Translations under genes and position numbers: made by a program
Shown: piece by piece, positions 1 through 8,544 of the stretch
Layout: the number at the start of each line of letters is the position of its first letter
How positions within the stretch are numbered: the first letter of the stretch is position 1
From: JABMNT01 sp048262255
GTDB lineage: Bacteria; Pseudomonadota; Alphaproteobacteria; Rhodospirillales; Casp-alpha2
DNA length: 64,000 nucleotides
Assembly: GCA_048262255.1 (NCBI GenBank)
Contig: JBLXFH010000001.1
Coordinates: forward strand, 186,001 to 250,000
Direction of reading: 5' to 3'
The notes under the pieces: model-generated
The model's database searches: none
Told to the model about the DNA's origin: nothing
The model's input: only the letters and a program-made list of their open reading frames with translations

Positions 1-1
1 T

Positions 2-1057
2 ATGTCTGAGGGCGTACCCTGTATGTGGATGCGTGGCGGCACCTCCAAGGGTGGTTATTTTCTGGCGTCCGATCTCCCCTCCGATGACGCTGAACGCGAT
101 GCGTTTCTGCTGCGGGTCATGGGTTCCCCCGATGCACGCCAGATCGACGGCATGGGCGGTGCCGATCCGCTCACATCAAAAATCGCCGTTGTCAAACCCT
201 CGACGCGGGAAAATATCGACGTCGATTATCTATTTTTACAGGTTTATGTGGATCAGGCAATTGTCACCGATGCGCAGAATTGTGGCAACATCCTGGCTGG
301 CGTCGGCGCTTTCGCCATCGAACGCGGCCTTGTTTTAGCGGCGCATGATGAGACCTCCGTCGCCATCCATATGGACAACACCGATCAGGTTGCCATCGCC
401 AGGATCAAAACACCGGGTGGTGTGGTCTGTTATGAAGGTGATGCCCGCATCGATGGCGTACCCGGCACCGCCAGCCCGGTTCCGCTCACCTTTCAGGACA
501 CCGTCGGCTCCACCTGTGGTGCGCTTTTGCCGACGGGAAATACCGTCGATCTCATTAACGGTGTCGAAGTCACCTGTATCGACAACGGGATGCCATGCGT
601 CGTCATACGGGCCAAAGACCTTGGCATGTCGGGCACAGAAACACGCGAGGAACTGGATACCAACGACACTCTGAAAGCCCAGCTCGAAGCAATTCGGCTA
701 ATCGCCGGGCCTATGATGAATCTCGGCGATGTGCAGAGCAAGTCGGTGCCCAAAATGACGTTGGTCAGTGCTCCCCGTTCTGGTGGTGCCATATCAACCC
801 GAACCTTTATCCCGCACCGCTGTCATGCGTCTATCGGGGTACTGGGGGCCGTTAGTGTGGCGACCGCCTGCCTGCTAGAAGGCTCCCCTGCTTATGCTTT
901 GGCCCGTATACCGGAGGGCGCGCAAAAAGAACTGATCATTGAGCACCCGATCGGCCAGACAACAATCATCGTCGAGACCGATAATGCGGGATCGGTTTTG
1001 AACGCCGCCATTCTACGCACCACGCGCAAGCTTTTTGATGGCCTTGCGTTCGGATAA
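2..1057 (+). CDS. galD: 4-oxalomesaconate tautomerase (PrpF-like fold)
   Basis: Predicted to convert the keto form of 4-oxalomesaconate, the ring-cleavage product of gallate, into its enol form for hydration in the gallate/protocatechuate 4,5-cleavage route. The 351-residue protein matches the PrpF/GalD family along its whole length. Its N-terminal MRGGTSKG block, the MGSPDARQIDG-GGADPLTSK segment, the QNCGNILAGVG motif, the CIDNGMP motif and FIPHRCHASIGV are family hallmarks. The ATG lies at base 2 of the window, so the ribosome binding site and promoter are out of view. The start agrees with known GalD N-termini, so the gene is probably complete. A gallate dioxygenase 3.6 kb downstream supports GalD rather than a methylaconitate isomerase (PrpF). 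The next gene converges on it after 43 bp. Hydratase and aldolase partners are not in this window and may lie upstream. Confidence 0.88.
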   Translation: MSEGVPCMWMRGGTSKGGYFLASDLPSDDAERDAFLLRVMGSPDARQIDGMGGADPLTSKIAVVKPSTRENIDVDYLFLQVYVDQAIVTDAQNCGNILAGVGAFAIERGLVLAAHDETSVAIHMDNTDQVAIARIKTPGGVVCYEGDARIDGVPGTASPVPLTFQDTVGSTCGALLPTGNTVDLINGVEVTCIDNGMPCVVIRAKDLGMSGTETREELDTNDTLKAQLEAIRLIAGPMMNLGDVQSKSVPKMTLVSAPRSGGAISTRTFIPHRCHASIGVLGAVSVATACLLEGSPAYALARIPEGAQKELIIEHPIGQTTIIVETDNAGSVLNAAILRTTRKLFDGLAFG

Positions 1058-1100
1058 AACAGGGCGCGACGCGCGTGCAAGAGACCGTAAATAAGGCGTC

Positions 1101-2495
1101 TTAACCCGATAAGTAATGCGGTAAAAACAGGCTAAGCGCCGGGATCAACAACAGTAAGGTGATCCTGAAAATTTCAATCGCAAAAAACGGCATGACCCCA
1201 ATAAAGACTTCACTCATGCGAACACTTTTCGAAAGCGCGCTAATAATAAACACATTGAGACCCACCGGTGGCGTAATCAGTCCAAGTTCGACAACAACCA
1301 GCGCCACGATGCCAAACCAGATTTTTAAATCCTCAAACCCCATACCATAGGCGGCAGATGCAGCAACCGCGTAATCACCACCGTTGAGATCCACTAGAGC
1401 GGGCCAGAAAAACGGTAGAACCACCAAAATCATGGCGAGTGAATCCATGAAGCAGCCCAGCACAATAAGAACCACCAGCAGCAGAATGAGCATCACCCAC
1501 GGATCAAGACCGCTGCTCGTGGACCAGGAGGCCATCGCCGTCGGAACGCCTGCGCGCACAAAAAAACCCTTAAGGACTTCGGCGCCAAAGAGAATGAAAT
1601 AGATCATACCGCTGGTGACAGCTGTATCCAGAACAGACTCCTTGATGCCATTGAAATTTAATCCGCTTTCCGGGTCTTTAAAACGCAGCAATAGACCGTA
1701 AACCAATATAACCGTCGCACCAATTGCAGCGGCCGGGGTCGGCGTGAAAAGACCAAACCCCAAACCGAGAATAATGGAGCCAAAGATCAGAAGGACCGGA
1801 ATAAGCCGAATGAGCACCGTCCGTTTTTCATCGGCGGGCATTGCCTGCGGTTCAGGCACCAGGTCCGGCTGGACGCGGACCTGAACCGCAATCACCAATA
1901 TGAAAAATGCGACCGCAATGAGGCCCGGGATAATGGCCGCTTGAAACATCTGAATGATCGAGGCTTCAACAATAATCGCGTAAATGACAAGGGCAACTGA
2001 TGGCGGGATAAGAATGCCCAAAGTGCCCCCGGCCGCTAACGTTCCTGTCGCCAGGCGCGGCGAGTACTTCAACCGCTTGAATTCCGGTAGCGCCACCTTG
2101 CCCATTGTCGATGCCGTTGCCAATGAAGACCCACAGACCGCGCCAAATCCGGCGCAGGCCCCAATAGCCGCCATCGCAACCCCACCCCGAAAATGCCCGA
2201 CCAAAGCGTTAAGGCCTTGGAACAGATCCCGACTGAGCTTTGAATGGCTTGCCAGATGTCCCATCAAAATAAACAGGGGAACAACCGAAAGCTCATAATT
2301 TGCAACCGTCCCCCAGAGCAGGGTTTTGAATTGCATCAAATAGGGTTCAAACCGGAGATAGGGTAAGGCAAAAGATAAGACATAGTTGCCACCAACCCCG
2401 ACCGCCACCATGGCAAGACCAACCGGCATGCGTAAGATCAACAGCCCGAACAGCAGTCCAAGCCCGATAATGCCAATGAATTCAGGCTCAAACAT
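1101..2495 (-). CDS. TRAP transporter large permease (DctM family)
   Basis: Large membrane subunit of a TRAP transporter, which drives sodium-coupled uptake of a carboxylate delivered by the periplasmic binding protein. The 464-residue protein is a chain of hydrophobic segments with family blocks such as LRMPVGLAM near residue 20, GHLASHSKLSRDLF, the TLGILIPPSVALVIYAI stretch and LITPPVGLNVF near the C-terminus. A longer reading from 2636 would prepend 47 polar residues that do not fit the family. The ATG at 2495 overlaps the stop of the small permease by 8 bp (ATGTTTGA), which is typical translational coupling. The subunit order on the minus strand is dctP, hairpin, dctQ, dctM. Its place beside galA suggests an aromatic acid or related carboxylate as substrate, which is inference. 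Confidence 0.93.
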   Translation of the reverse strand: MFEPEFIGIIGLGLLFGLLILRMPVGLAMVAVGVGGNYVLSFALPYLRFEPYLMQFKTLLWGTVANYELSVVPLFILMGHLASHSKLSRDLFQGLNALVGHFRGGVAMAAIGACAGFGAVCGSSLATASTMGKVALPEFKRLKYSPRLATGTLAAGGTLGILIPPSVALVIYAIIVEASIIQMFQAAIIPGLIAVAFFILVIAVQVRVQPDLVPEPQAMPADEKRTVLIRLIPVLLIFGSIILGLGFGLFTPTPAAAIGATVILVYGLLLRFKDPESGLNFNGIKESVLDTAVTSGMIYFILFGAEVLKGFFVRAGVPTAMASWSTSSGLDPWVMLILLLVVLIVLGCFMDSLAMILVVLPFFWPALVDLNGGDYAVAASAAYGMGFEDLKIWFGIVALVVVELGLITPPVGLNVFIISALSKSVRMSEVFIGVMPFFAIEIFRITLLLLIPALSLFLPHYLSG

Positions 2496-2997
2496 CAGGG
2501 GTATCCACCAGCAATTGAATTGTGCCCATAAACGCCCATAAAATGAGGGAAATAATACCCGGAATATAAAACGGCCATTGAGACCACCCAAGCACTGGAG
2601 ACAACGCGTTATCCTGAACCGTTTCGAGCATCCCAAATACCATCCAGTAGGCGAGGAACAGAGCGACCAGAATAGTCATCACCAGCCACATCCGGTCTAA
2701 AAATCCTTGAATGCTCTGAGGCAATGCCGAAGCAAACAAATCAACAGCAAGATGCCCCCGGCGAAACTGACAATAGGGAAGAAACATCAGTGCCGCGCAG
2801 GAAATCCCCAATCGGACAAAATCCTCATATCCCGGCAAGCCGCTGACCGACTCCCCATAAAGACGTGCCACACGGTCGAGACCAAATCCGATAACGTTAA
2901 TCGAGGTAACAATCATGATTAAACCGATCATAACGCCTCCGGCAAGCGCCCAGGCCTTCGTCAGATTTCCGATCAGGTTTTCGACCTTAGTCACCAA
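2488..2997 (-). CDS. TRAP transporter small permease (DctQ family)
   Basis: Small membrane subunit that pairs with the DctM permease. The 169-residue protein shows four hydrophobic segments (about residues 15-40, 60-78, 98-120 and 138-160). It carries the DctQ-like pattern in which the second helix is followed by FRRGHLAVDLF, the usual RxGHxxVD motif of this family. Its stop codon overlaps the start of dctM by 8 bp. It starts 73 bp after the binding-protein gene on the minus strand, and that gap holds an 11-bp stem-loop. The substrate cannot be read from this subunit. Confidence 0.9.
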   Translation of the reverse strand: MVTKVENLIGNLTKAWALAGGVMIGLIMIVTSINVIGFGLDRVARLYGESVSGLPGYEDFVRLGISCAALMFLPYCQFRRGHLAVDLFASALPQSIQGFLDRMWLVMTILVALFLAYWMVFGMLETVQDNALSPVLGWSQWPFYIPGIISLILWAFMGTIQLLVDTPDV

Positions 2998-3015
2998 ATG
3001 TTCTCCAAAATGACA

Positions 3016-3045
3016 GGTGGGGTTACAAAACAGCGTAACCCCACC
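3016..3045 (-). terminator. Stem-loop between dctP and dctQ (attenuator-like)
   Basis: A perfect 11-bp inverted repeat, GGTGGGGTTAC / GTAACCCCACC, with an 8-nt loop. It lies in the 73-bp gap after the binding-protein gene. Read on the minus strand it is followed only by TGTCATTTTGG, a weak T tract. It is therefore more likely an mRNA-stabilising or partly terminating hairpin than a full terminator. Such hairpins commonly raise the binding-protein level above the permease level. Confidence 0.75.
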
Positions 3046-3070
3046 GAAGTAGTATTTTCTGGATTAAATA

Positions 3071-4114
3071 TTATTTTGAATATTTTGCAACGGAAGCCTT
3101 AGCCAGACCTGCAAGCGTTTCTCCAGCGATGCCTTTTTCTGCCACTTCCTTGATCCAGCGCTCTGTAACCTGATCGGCCAATTGAACAAGGGCATCCGTG
3201 TTTTTCTGGTCAAACGCCACGACAGGAGACCCCGTTTTCTTTTGCAAATTCATGCCAGGAGCTTCGATTTCATCCCACAGGGCACCGGCATCCTTCGCAA
3301 TCGCCATTCCCGAATTGGCATCAATAATCGCTTTCAGATCGTCAGGAAGGCTATTGTAACGGTCCTTGTTCATAGCGAACATAAAAACCGAAGTACCGAA
3401 ACGCCGATTGTTTGCTCCTGTAATGGAGCAGTTCGTCAGTTCGTGAACCTTGTATGGCGGAACAATTTCAAACGGGATCAGGGCACCATCGATGGTGCCT
3501 TTAGACAAAGCCTGAGATATCGCCGGAACTGGCATGCCAACGGGCTCAGCGCCCCAGGAATCGATCATCCAGCCGCCGGTCCGACCCGGGGTGCGGAACT
3601 TTTTGCCTTTAAGCTCTTCAATGCTACTCACGCAGCCATTTACCAAATGCAGCACGTTACCGGCGTTTGCATGGATCAGCAGCGGCTTAACATCCTTGAA
3701 ATCCTGCTCAATGACCTTGAAGTTTTCCTGGATCGCCATTGTTGTCGCCAGGGCTGAATTGACGTGCACGGCGGGCAGCTCAAAAACTTCAACCAGCGGG
3801 AAAACGCCCGGCGTGTACCCCGGTAGCGTCCAGACAATATCGGCAACACCATCACGCAATTGACGGTAAAGCTCAGGCGGTTTTCCACCCAGCGTCATGG
3901 AAGGAAAAATTTCAATTTTTATCCGGCCCTTGGACTGTTCCTCAATTTTCTTTGCCCATGGTGCCAGAAACTTGGCATGCGGCGGTGCCTTCGGACTCAG
4001 GAAATGAGACATCGTCAAAGTGACTTCCTGTGCGGATGCTGTAGAGACAGCCCCGGAGACGGCCCCTGACATCACAACGGCAGCAATAGCGGCTTTAAAG
4101 ATATGTGCTTTCAT
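3071..4114 (-). CDS. TRAP transporter periplasmic solute-binding protein (DctP family)
   Basis: Periplasmic binding protein that captures a carboxylate and hands it to the DctQM permease. The 347-residue protein has a clear Sec signal peptide (MKAHIFKAAIAAVVMSGAV..., cleavage after the ASA near residue 28). The DctP fold follows, with KGRIKIEIFPSMTLGGKPPELYRQLRDGVADIVW, the KFRTPGRTGGWMIDSWGAEPVGMP ligand-arginine region and LSKGTIDGALIPFEI. The ATG at 4114 has an AGGGGA ribosome binding site 7 nt upstream. It is the first gene of the minus-strand dctP-dctQ-dctM operon and is divergent from galA, so the two likely share control from the 582-bp intergenic region. An aromatic acid such as gallate or a ring-cleavage product is a plausible ligand, but this is inferred from context only. 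Confidence 0.92.
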   Translation of the reverse strand: MKAHIFKAAIAAVVMSGAVSGAVSTASAQEVTLTMSHFLSPKAPPHAKFLAPWAKKIEEQSKGRIKIEIFPSMTLGGKPPELYRQLRDGVADIVWTLPGYTPGVFPLVEVFELPAVHVNSALATTMAIQENFKVIEQDFKDVKPLLIHANAGNVLHLVNGCVSSIEELKGKKFRTPGRTGGWMIDSWGAEPVGMPVPAISQALSKGTIDGALIPFEIVPPYKVHELTNCSITGANNRRFGTSVFMFAMNKDRYNSLPDDLKAIIDANSGMAIAKDAGALWDEIEAPGMNLQKKTGSPVVAFDQKNTDALVQLADQVTERWIKEVAEKGIAGETLAGLAKASVAKYSK

Positions 4115-4696
4115 TCAAATTCCCCTGTTTGGTTGGCTGTGCCCTGACATAAAGCACAGCCGGCAGATGATTAAATTATTGTCGGGTGATTGTCGTTTTG
4201 TTTTTCAGGAAGGAAACAATCCGCTTCACAAATGACGCCCCCTACTCAAGCGATGAACGGATACGTTCAACTTTTCCCTGAGTAGCAGGCAATCCAAATG
4301 CAAATGCAGCCACAATCACCTTACGTTCGAAAACCTGAATAGCACCCGGTGTAATACTCATGAAATTCAATTTCGGATAATCGCTATTGATTTTTTGAAT
4401 AATATAACATTTTTCACTGCTGAATTGAGAAACAGCATCAAAGGCCTATTCCGCCCAGAGCGTTAACGTGTGGAATACAAACAGATCGACCATTCAGCAA
4501 CCGGTTGGCACCCGAAGCATCGGCACCATCCTTTTTCAGTTCAAAACAGCCAAAAAAATTCACCCCACCTATAGCCAAATATTATATTCTTCCCAAGGCT
4601 TTGAAATGGCCTTTAAACGCACATTGAGGAATACTGCGCGAACAATCTGCAGCTTATGCTGTAAACTGCGATACGTATATTAAGAGGATCTTCGAA
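4115..4696. other. 582-bp divergent intergenic region with a LysR-type box and a possible gene remnant
   Basis: This separates the TRAP operon (minus) from galA (plus). It holds a T-N11-A LysR-type box at 4569-4585 and AT-rich sequence around 4385-4415. A minus-strand open stretch at 4242-4445 ends at a TAG. Its translation (for example FERKVIVAAFAFGLPATQG) looks protein-like but has no upstream continuation, because a TAG lies at 4446-4448. A possible galA ribosome binding site (AGAGGA) sits just before 4697. No convincing complete gene was seen. Confidence 0.55.
4569..4585 (+). promoter_or_regulatory. Putative LysR-type regulator box upstream of galA
   Basis: CTATAGCCAAATATTAT fits the T-N11-A pattern of LysR-type operators (T4572 and A4584). 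It lies 112 bp before the galA start, the usual distance for an activator site. The same element with only three differences, CTATAGATAAATCTTAT, occurs at 9808-9824 in front of the tandem-HTH LysR gene and tctC. The shared sequence argues that this regulator controls both promoters. Confidence 0.6.
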
Positions 4697-5989
4697 ATGG
4701 CCAAAATTGTAGGAGGCATTGGCGCTTCCCATTCCCCCACCATTGGCTTTGCAAAAGACACAAACAAATCTGGAGACCCGGCCTGGGCACCGATTTTCGA
4801 AGGCTTTTCGAAAGTCCAGAAATGGGTTGAGACGAAAGAAATCGATGTCCTGTTCATGATTTACAATGATCATGTCACTTCGTTTTTTTTCGATCACTAT
4901 TCCGCATTCACATTGGGTGTCGATGACACCTATGTCACCGCTGATGAAGGTGGCGGTCCGCGCAATTACCCTGCCACCAAAGGGCATGCCGAACTTTCCA
5001 GACATATTGCGCAGGCTCTTGTCGCCGATGAGTTTGATATGTCTTTCTTTCAAAAGAAACCTCTCGATCATGGCTGTTTCTCTCCCTTATCGATGATCGC
5101 CCCGAATGAAGGCGGCTGGCCCGGAACCATTGTTCCCCTTCAGGTCGGTGTCTTGCAATTCCCCACCCCCAGCGCAAATCGATGCTATAAGCTTGGAAAA
5201 TCGCTTCGCAAGGCGATTCAAAGCTATCCGGATGACAGTCTGAACGTGGCTATTGTCGCAACCGGCGGCCTGTCGCATCAGGTTCATGGCGAACGGTGCG
5301 GTTTCAACAATGAAGACTGGGACAACACCTTCCTCGATCTGTTGGAACGTGAGCCCCAAAAACTGGCAGATATGCGCTTGGCGGAATATGCCACGCTGGG
5401 GGGCATGGAAGGCAGCGAAGTGATCATGTGGCTGATCATGCGCGGCGCCCTTTCCGACAAGGTAAACAAAGTCCATCAAACCACCTATCTGCCGTCAATG
5501 GCCAACATTGCGACCGTCATTTATGAAGACCTGGGCGAGAACCTCTCCGAAACGGAAACAACCGCCTACAGGGAACATATGAACCACCAACTTGCCGGCG
5601 TTGAAAAACTTCAAGGCACCTACCCCTACACTCTCGAGAGAAGCCATAAGGCTTATCGGTTAAACGATTTTCTGCACCGCCTCACCACACCTGAACACAG
5701 ACAAGCCTTCCTGGCCGATCCGGAGAATCTGTTCGATACGTTCGGGCTCACCGAAATCGAAAAAGAGATGGTGCGCAATAAAAAATGGATTGAAATGATC
5801 CAATATGGCGTGAGTTTTTTCATGCTTGAAAAACTGGGCGCCGTCATTGGTGTTTCAAACCCGCATATCTACGCGAGCATGCGCGGCGAAGACATGGAGA
5901 CGTTCCAGAAATCACGGAAGGTCTCCATCCAGTATTCCGTCGCCGGAGGTGACAAAGCCAAGGATATCGACGCACAAAAATCGAGTTGA
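4697..5989 (+). CDS. galA: Gallate dioxygenase (fused LigB-LigA type extradiol dioxygenase)
   Basis: Fe(II) extradiol dioxygenase that opens the ring of gallate between C4 and C5 to give 4-oxalomesaconate. The 430-residue length and the fusion of an N-terminal LigB-like catalytic domain (about 1-280) with a C-terminal LigA-like domain (about 310-415, from LNDFLHRL) are the hallmark of GalA/DesB. Separate-subunit protocatechuate 4,5-dioxygenases lack this fusion. Visible iron ligands are H12 (GASHSPTIG), H59 (YNDHV) and E241 (EGSEVIMW). The catalytic H194 sits in GGLSHQVHGER. The ATG at 4697 follows an AGAGGATCTTCGAA leader. A LysR-type box lies about 110 bp upstream. The flavoprotein gene follows after 28 bp and is probably cotranscribed. 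Together with galD it defines the gallate route. Confidence 0.93.
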   Translation: MAKIVGGIGASHSPTIGFAKDTNKSGDPAWAPIFEGFSKVQKWVETKEIDVLFMIYNDHVTSFFFDHYSAFTLGVDDTYVTADEGGGPRNYPATKGHAELSRHIAQALVADEFDMSFFQKKPLDHGCFSPLSMIAPNEGGWPGTIVPLQVGVLQFPTPSANRCYKLGKSLRKAIQSYPDDSLNVAIVATGGLSHQVHGERCGFNNEDWDNTFLDLLEREPQKLADMRLAEYATLGGMEGSEVIMWLIMRGALSDKVNKVHQTTYLPSMANIATVIYEDLGENLSETETTAYREHMNHQLAGVEKLQGTYPYTLERSHKAYRLNDFLHRLTTPEHRQAFLADPENLFDTFGLTEIEKEMVRNKKWIEMIQYGVSFFMLEKLGAVIGVSNPHIYASMRGEDMETFQKSRKVSIQYSVAGGDKAKDIDAQKSS

Positions 5990-6017
5990 AACCAAACAAA
6001 AAACAGGGAAAAGAAAA

Positions 6018-7484
6018 TTGATTCCACAAAATTGGGACAGGGAAACCGACATTGTTGTCGTTGGTTTTGGCGCAGCCGGCGTCGCAGCAGCCGTCACAGC
6101 CTATGAAATGGGCGCCGAAGTCATCCTTTTGGAAAAAGCTCCTGAAGGCCAGGAAGGGGGCAATACGCGCGTTGCCGGACAAGGATATCTGAACACCTCC
6201 TCGGCGGAAAAAGCCGCACAATATCTTAACGCCCTATGTGGCCCTTACGAAGTACCGGAGAAAATGGTGCGCGTGTGGTCGGAAGAAATGTGCCTCAACA
6301 ACGACTGGGTGGCGGATCTGGGTGGCGACCCGCAGGAGCACCAACACCCACCGGTCGGTATTGAGTTTCCGGACCTGCCCGGCTCCGACTGCGTTCACAA
6401 ATTTCACGACGGCCCTACATACGGTTATTCGCTGACCTGGAACCGCTTCGAGACTTTTGTCAAAGTGCGCCCGATCCCTGTGCTTTACGAAACTCCGGGC
6501 AAGACGCTCATTCAAAACAAAGAAACTGGCGAGGTGATCGGCATTGAAGCCAAACACAATGGCACCTCGATCTTTATTAAAGCCCGAAAAGCCGTTGTTT
6601 TGACCTGTGGTGGATTTGAAAACAACCAGGAAATGATCCGCAATTATCTGAGCGGTGTTCCCTATTGTTATACATCCGGCTCCCCCTATAACGAGGGCGA
6701 TGGCATTACCATGGCGCTCTCCGTTGGCGCGCGCCTGTGGCATATGAATAATTTTGCCGGGCCTTCCATGGCTTTAAAGGTGCCGGAAGTCCCGACCACT
6801 TTTTCTATGCAAGCCCTTCATTTCAGCAAGATCGTGCCCGGCGGCATGGTTGTTGTCGGCCCCGACGGCAAACGCTTTACGGATGAAAAATACAAAACCC
6901 GGCACGGCAAGGTTCAAGCCAATGGCACCTGGAAAGCGCTTTCCACGCCGTGTCCCATGTACATGTTCTTTGACCAGAAAATGATGATGTCGGGTCCGCT
7001 TTATGACAAGACCCCAAGCCATGGCTGGACGCAAATCATTGAGCGCTATGGATGGAGTGAGGACAATCAAGTCGAACTCGACAAAGGCTGGATCATAAAA
7101 GCCCCAACGCTTGCCGCCCTCGCCGCGAAAACAGGTCTTGCTCCTGAGGTTTTACCGGAAACCATTGAGCAGTGGAACGCCTATGCACACGCAGGAAAAG
7201 ACCCTGAATTCAACCGAACACTCATGCTCTCCCCATTTGGTGAAGGCCCGTATTATGCCGTTGAATTATCGCCTTCCATGCTGAACACCCAAGGGGGCCC
7301 GGAACGGAACGAGAAAGGCCAAATCTTGCGACCTGACGGCAGCCCAATTCCAAGGTTATACAGCGCCGGAGAGTTGGGCTCGATATATAGCTACCTCTAT
7401 CAGGGAACGGGAAACATTGGTGAATGCCTGGCCTTCGGGCGCATATCGGCACGTAATGCCGTGGCTGAAGCACCCTGGAGCTGA
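6018..7484 (+). CDS. FAD-dependent oxidoreductase (fumarate reductase/succinate dehydrogenase flavoprotein-like)
   Basis: A 488-residue FAD_binding_2-family flavoprotein. The N-terminal Rossmann dinucleotide motif reads DIVVVGFGAAGVAAA, followed by LLEKAP and GGNTRVAGQGYL. The C-terminal FAD segment is RLYSAGELGSIYSYLYQGTGN. The region ALHFSKIVPGGMVVVGPDGKRFTDE is typical of fumarate-reductase or ketosteroid-dehydrogenase-like enzymes. There is no signal peptide or heme domain, so it is probably cytosolic. No ATG precedes the Rossmann fold in frame outside galA. A TTG at 6018 preceded by CAGGGAAAAG is the likely start. A longer in-frame reading back to 5826 would lie inside galA and has no family match. 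It likely dehydrogenates or reduces a carboxylate in the gallate pathway or a side pathway, but the substrate is unknown. Confidence 0.8.
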   Translation: MIPQNWDRETDIVVVGFGAAGVAAAVTAYEMGAEVILLEKAPEGQEGGNTRVAGQGYLNTSSAEKAAQYLNALCGPYEVPEKMVRVWSEEMCLNNDWVADLGGDPQEHQHPPVGIEFPDLPGSDCVHKFHDGPTYGYSLTWNRFETFVKVRPIPVLYETPGKTLIQNKETGEVIGIEAKHNGTSIFIKARKAVVLTCGGFENNQEMIRNYLSGVPYCYTSGSPYNEGDGITMALSVGARLWHMNNFAGPSMALKVPEVPTTFSMQALHFSKIVPGGMVVVGPDGKRFTDEKYKTRHGKVQANGTWKALSTPCPMYMFFDQKMMMSGPLYDKTPSHGWTQIIERYGWSEDNQVELDKGWIIKAPTLAALAAKTGLAPEVLPETIEQWNAYAHAGKDPEFNRTLMLSPFGEGPYYAVELSPSMLNTQGGPERNEKGQILRPDGSPIPRLYSAGELGSIYSYLYQGTGNIGECLAFGRISARNAVAEAPWS

Positions 7485-7494
7485 AACCGCTTTT

Positions 7495-8409
7495 TCATTT
7501 ATTGCGATTTAACTGAACAAGAATTTGATCCGCGGCGGACGTGTAGTCCTGTTCGCCTGCCTGAATGTCTAATGCACCGATACGTTGTTGCCATTCAACC
7601 GCTGCCTTTGACATATCACCAGACAGCCCCAGTTGTTCAACCGTCAGCGCGACTTCACGCATTTCAGCCGCCCGCCGGATTCCGTGCGTGGTCACCCGTT
7701 CCATCATATAGGCGGCACGGTGTTTCCAATCGAAACCAGGAAACGTTTTATCAAGAGATTCAAGAACCATCTGATCAACACCCGCTTTACGCCCTGACAG
7801 GACACATTCCAGGACCAGCGCTTCCAGCCCCTTGATCATCACAGACCGGATCATTTTCACGGATGATGCAAAGCCGACTTCGTCAGAGACGACTTCCGCA
7901 TCCATACCAAGACATGCAAAAACCTTCCTTGACGCGGCGGCATGTCGGCCGCTGACCAGTAGCGGCACCTTGTGGCGTTTTGGGTGGACGGGCGCCATAA
8001 CCGCCACATCCAGATATAAACCACCTGCCGCCTCGATAATCCTGGATGCTGCCCGTTTGGTATTCGGTGCACATGAGTTGCAATCAAGATAGAATGCACC
8101 ATTGGCCAGATAAGGGGCGGCCGATTCGGCAGCGGTCAACGCCTGGTCTGCCGTAACGGTTGACATCACCATCGGGCGCTTCGACAACGCGTCTTCGAGT
8201 AAGCCAAACCCCTGCACCTTTGATGCCGAATAATCCCGATGTTTGGCGGCCCGAATAGCTTCATCAGAGCTGTTTGATTTAATGTCAAAGGCACTTATAT
8301 CCAGATGGTGGGTTTCCGACCATCCCTTGACAAAGGCCGATGCCGCCTCGCCAAAACCGATAAAAGCCAATTTCCGGCTTTCTTCATATTCACTTTTCAT
8401 CGGGCTCAT
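7495..8409 (-). CDS. NAD(P)-dependent dehydrogenase, 6-phosphogluconate dehydrogenase-like (DUF1932 family)
   Basis: A 304-residue cytosolic oxidoreductase. The N-terminal NAD(P)-binding domain begins with LAFIGFGEAASAFVKGW (GxGxxA/G). It contains the beta-hydroxyacid dehydrogenase-like stretch FYLDCNSCAPNTK and VMAPVHPKRHKVPLLVSG. The C-terminal helical domain (about 190-260, SSVKMIRSVMIKGLEALVLE) carries the conserved K of KMIRS and matches the DUF1932 type. The ATG at 8409 has AGGAGG 5 nt upstream. It ends 11 bp from the convergent flavoprotein and lies 135 bp downstream of the LysR gene on the same strand. It probably oxidises or reduces a hydroxy/oxo acid intermediate. The exact substrate cannot be read from sequence. 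Confidence 0.8.
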   Translation of the reverse strand: MSPMKSEYEESRKLAFIGFGEAASAFVKGWSETHHLDISAFDIKSNSSDEAIRAAKHRDYSASKVQGFGLLEDALSKRPMVMSTVTADQALTAAESAAPYLANGAFYLDCNSCAPNTKRAASRIIEAAGGLYLDVAVMAPVHPKRHKVPLLVSGRHAAASRKVFACLGMDAEVVSDEVGFASSVKMIRSVMIKGLEALVLECVLSGRKAGVDQMVLESLDKTFPGFDWKHRAAYMMERVTTHGIRRAAEMREVALTVEQLGLSGDMSKAAVEWQQRIGALDIQAGEQDYTSAADQILVQLNRNK

Positions 8410-8544
8410 ATGCGCCTCCTTTGTCTTTTCCGATCAACCGGCACACCGTTTATCTGCTGCCTGTCTTTCATACCATTCCAGGCTCAAGGGGCTCCCTCAT
8501 TTCACGCACTGTCTATTCAAAAACCGTATAGAAAGACCTTTTCT

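Noticed and set aside
2496..2636. Extended N-terminus of the DctM permease gene (start at 2636)
   Set aside because: The extra 47 residues are polar/cysteine-rich, overlap dctQ in another frame and do not match the family. The ATG at 2495 overlaps the dctQ stop in the usual way.
5826..6017. Upstream extension of the flavoprotein gene inside galA
   Set aside because: It lies within the galA coding region and has no FAD-fold similarity. The Rossmann motif begins just after the TTG at 6018.
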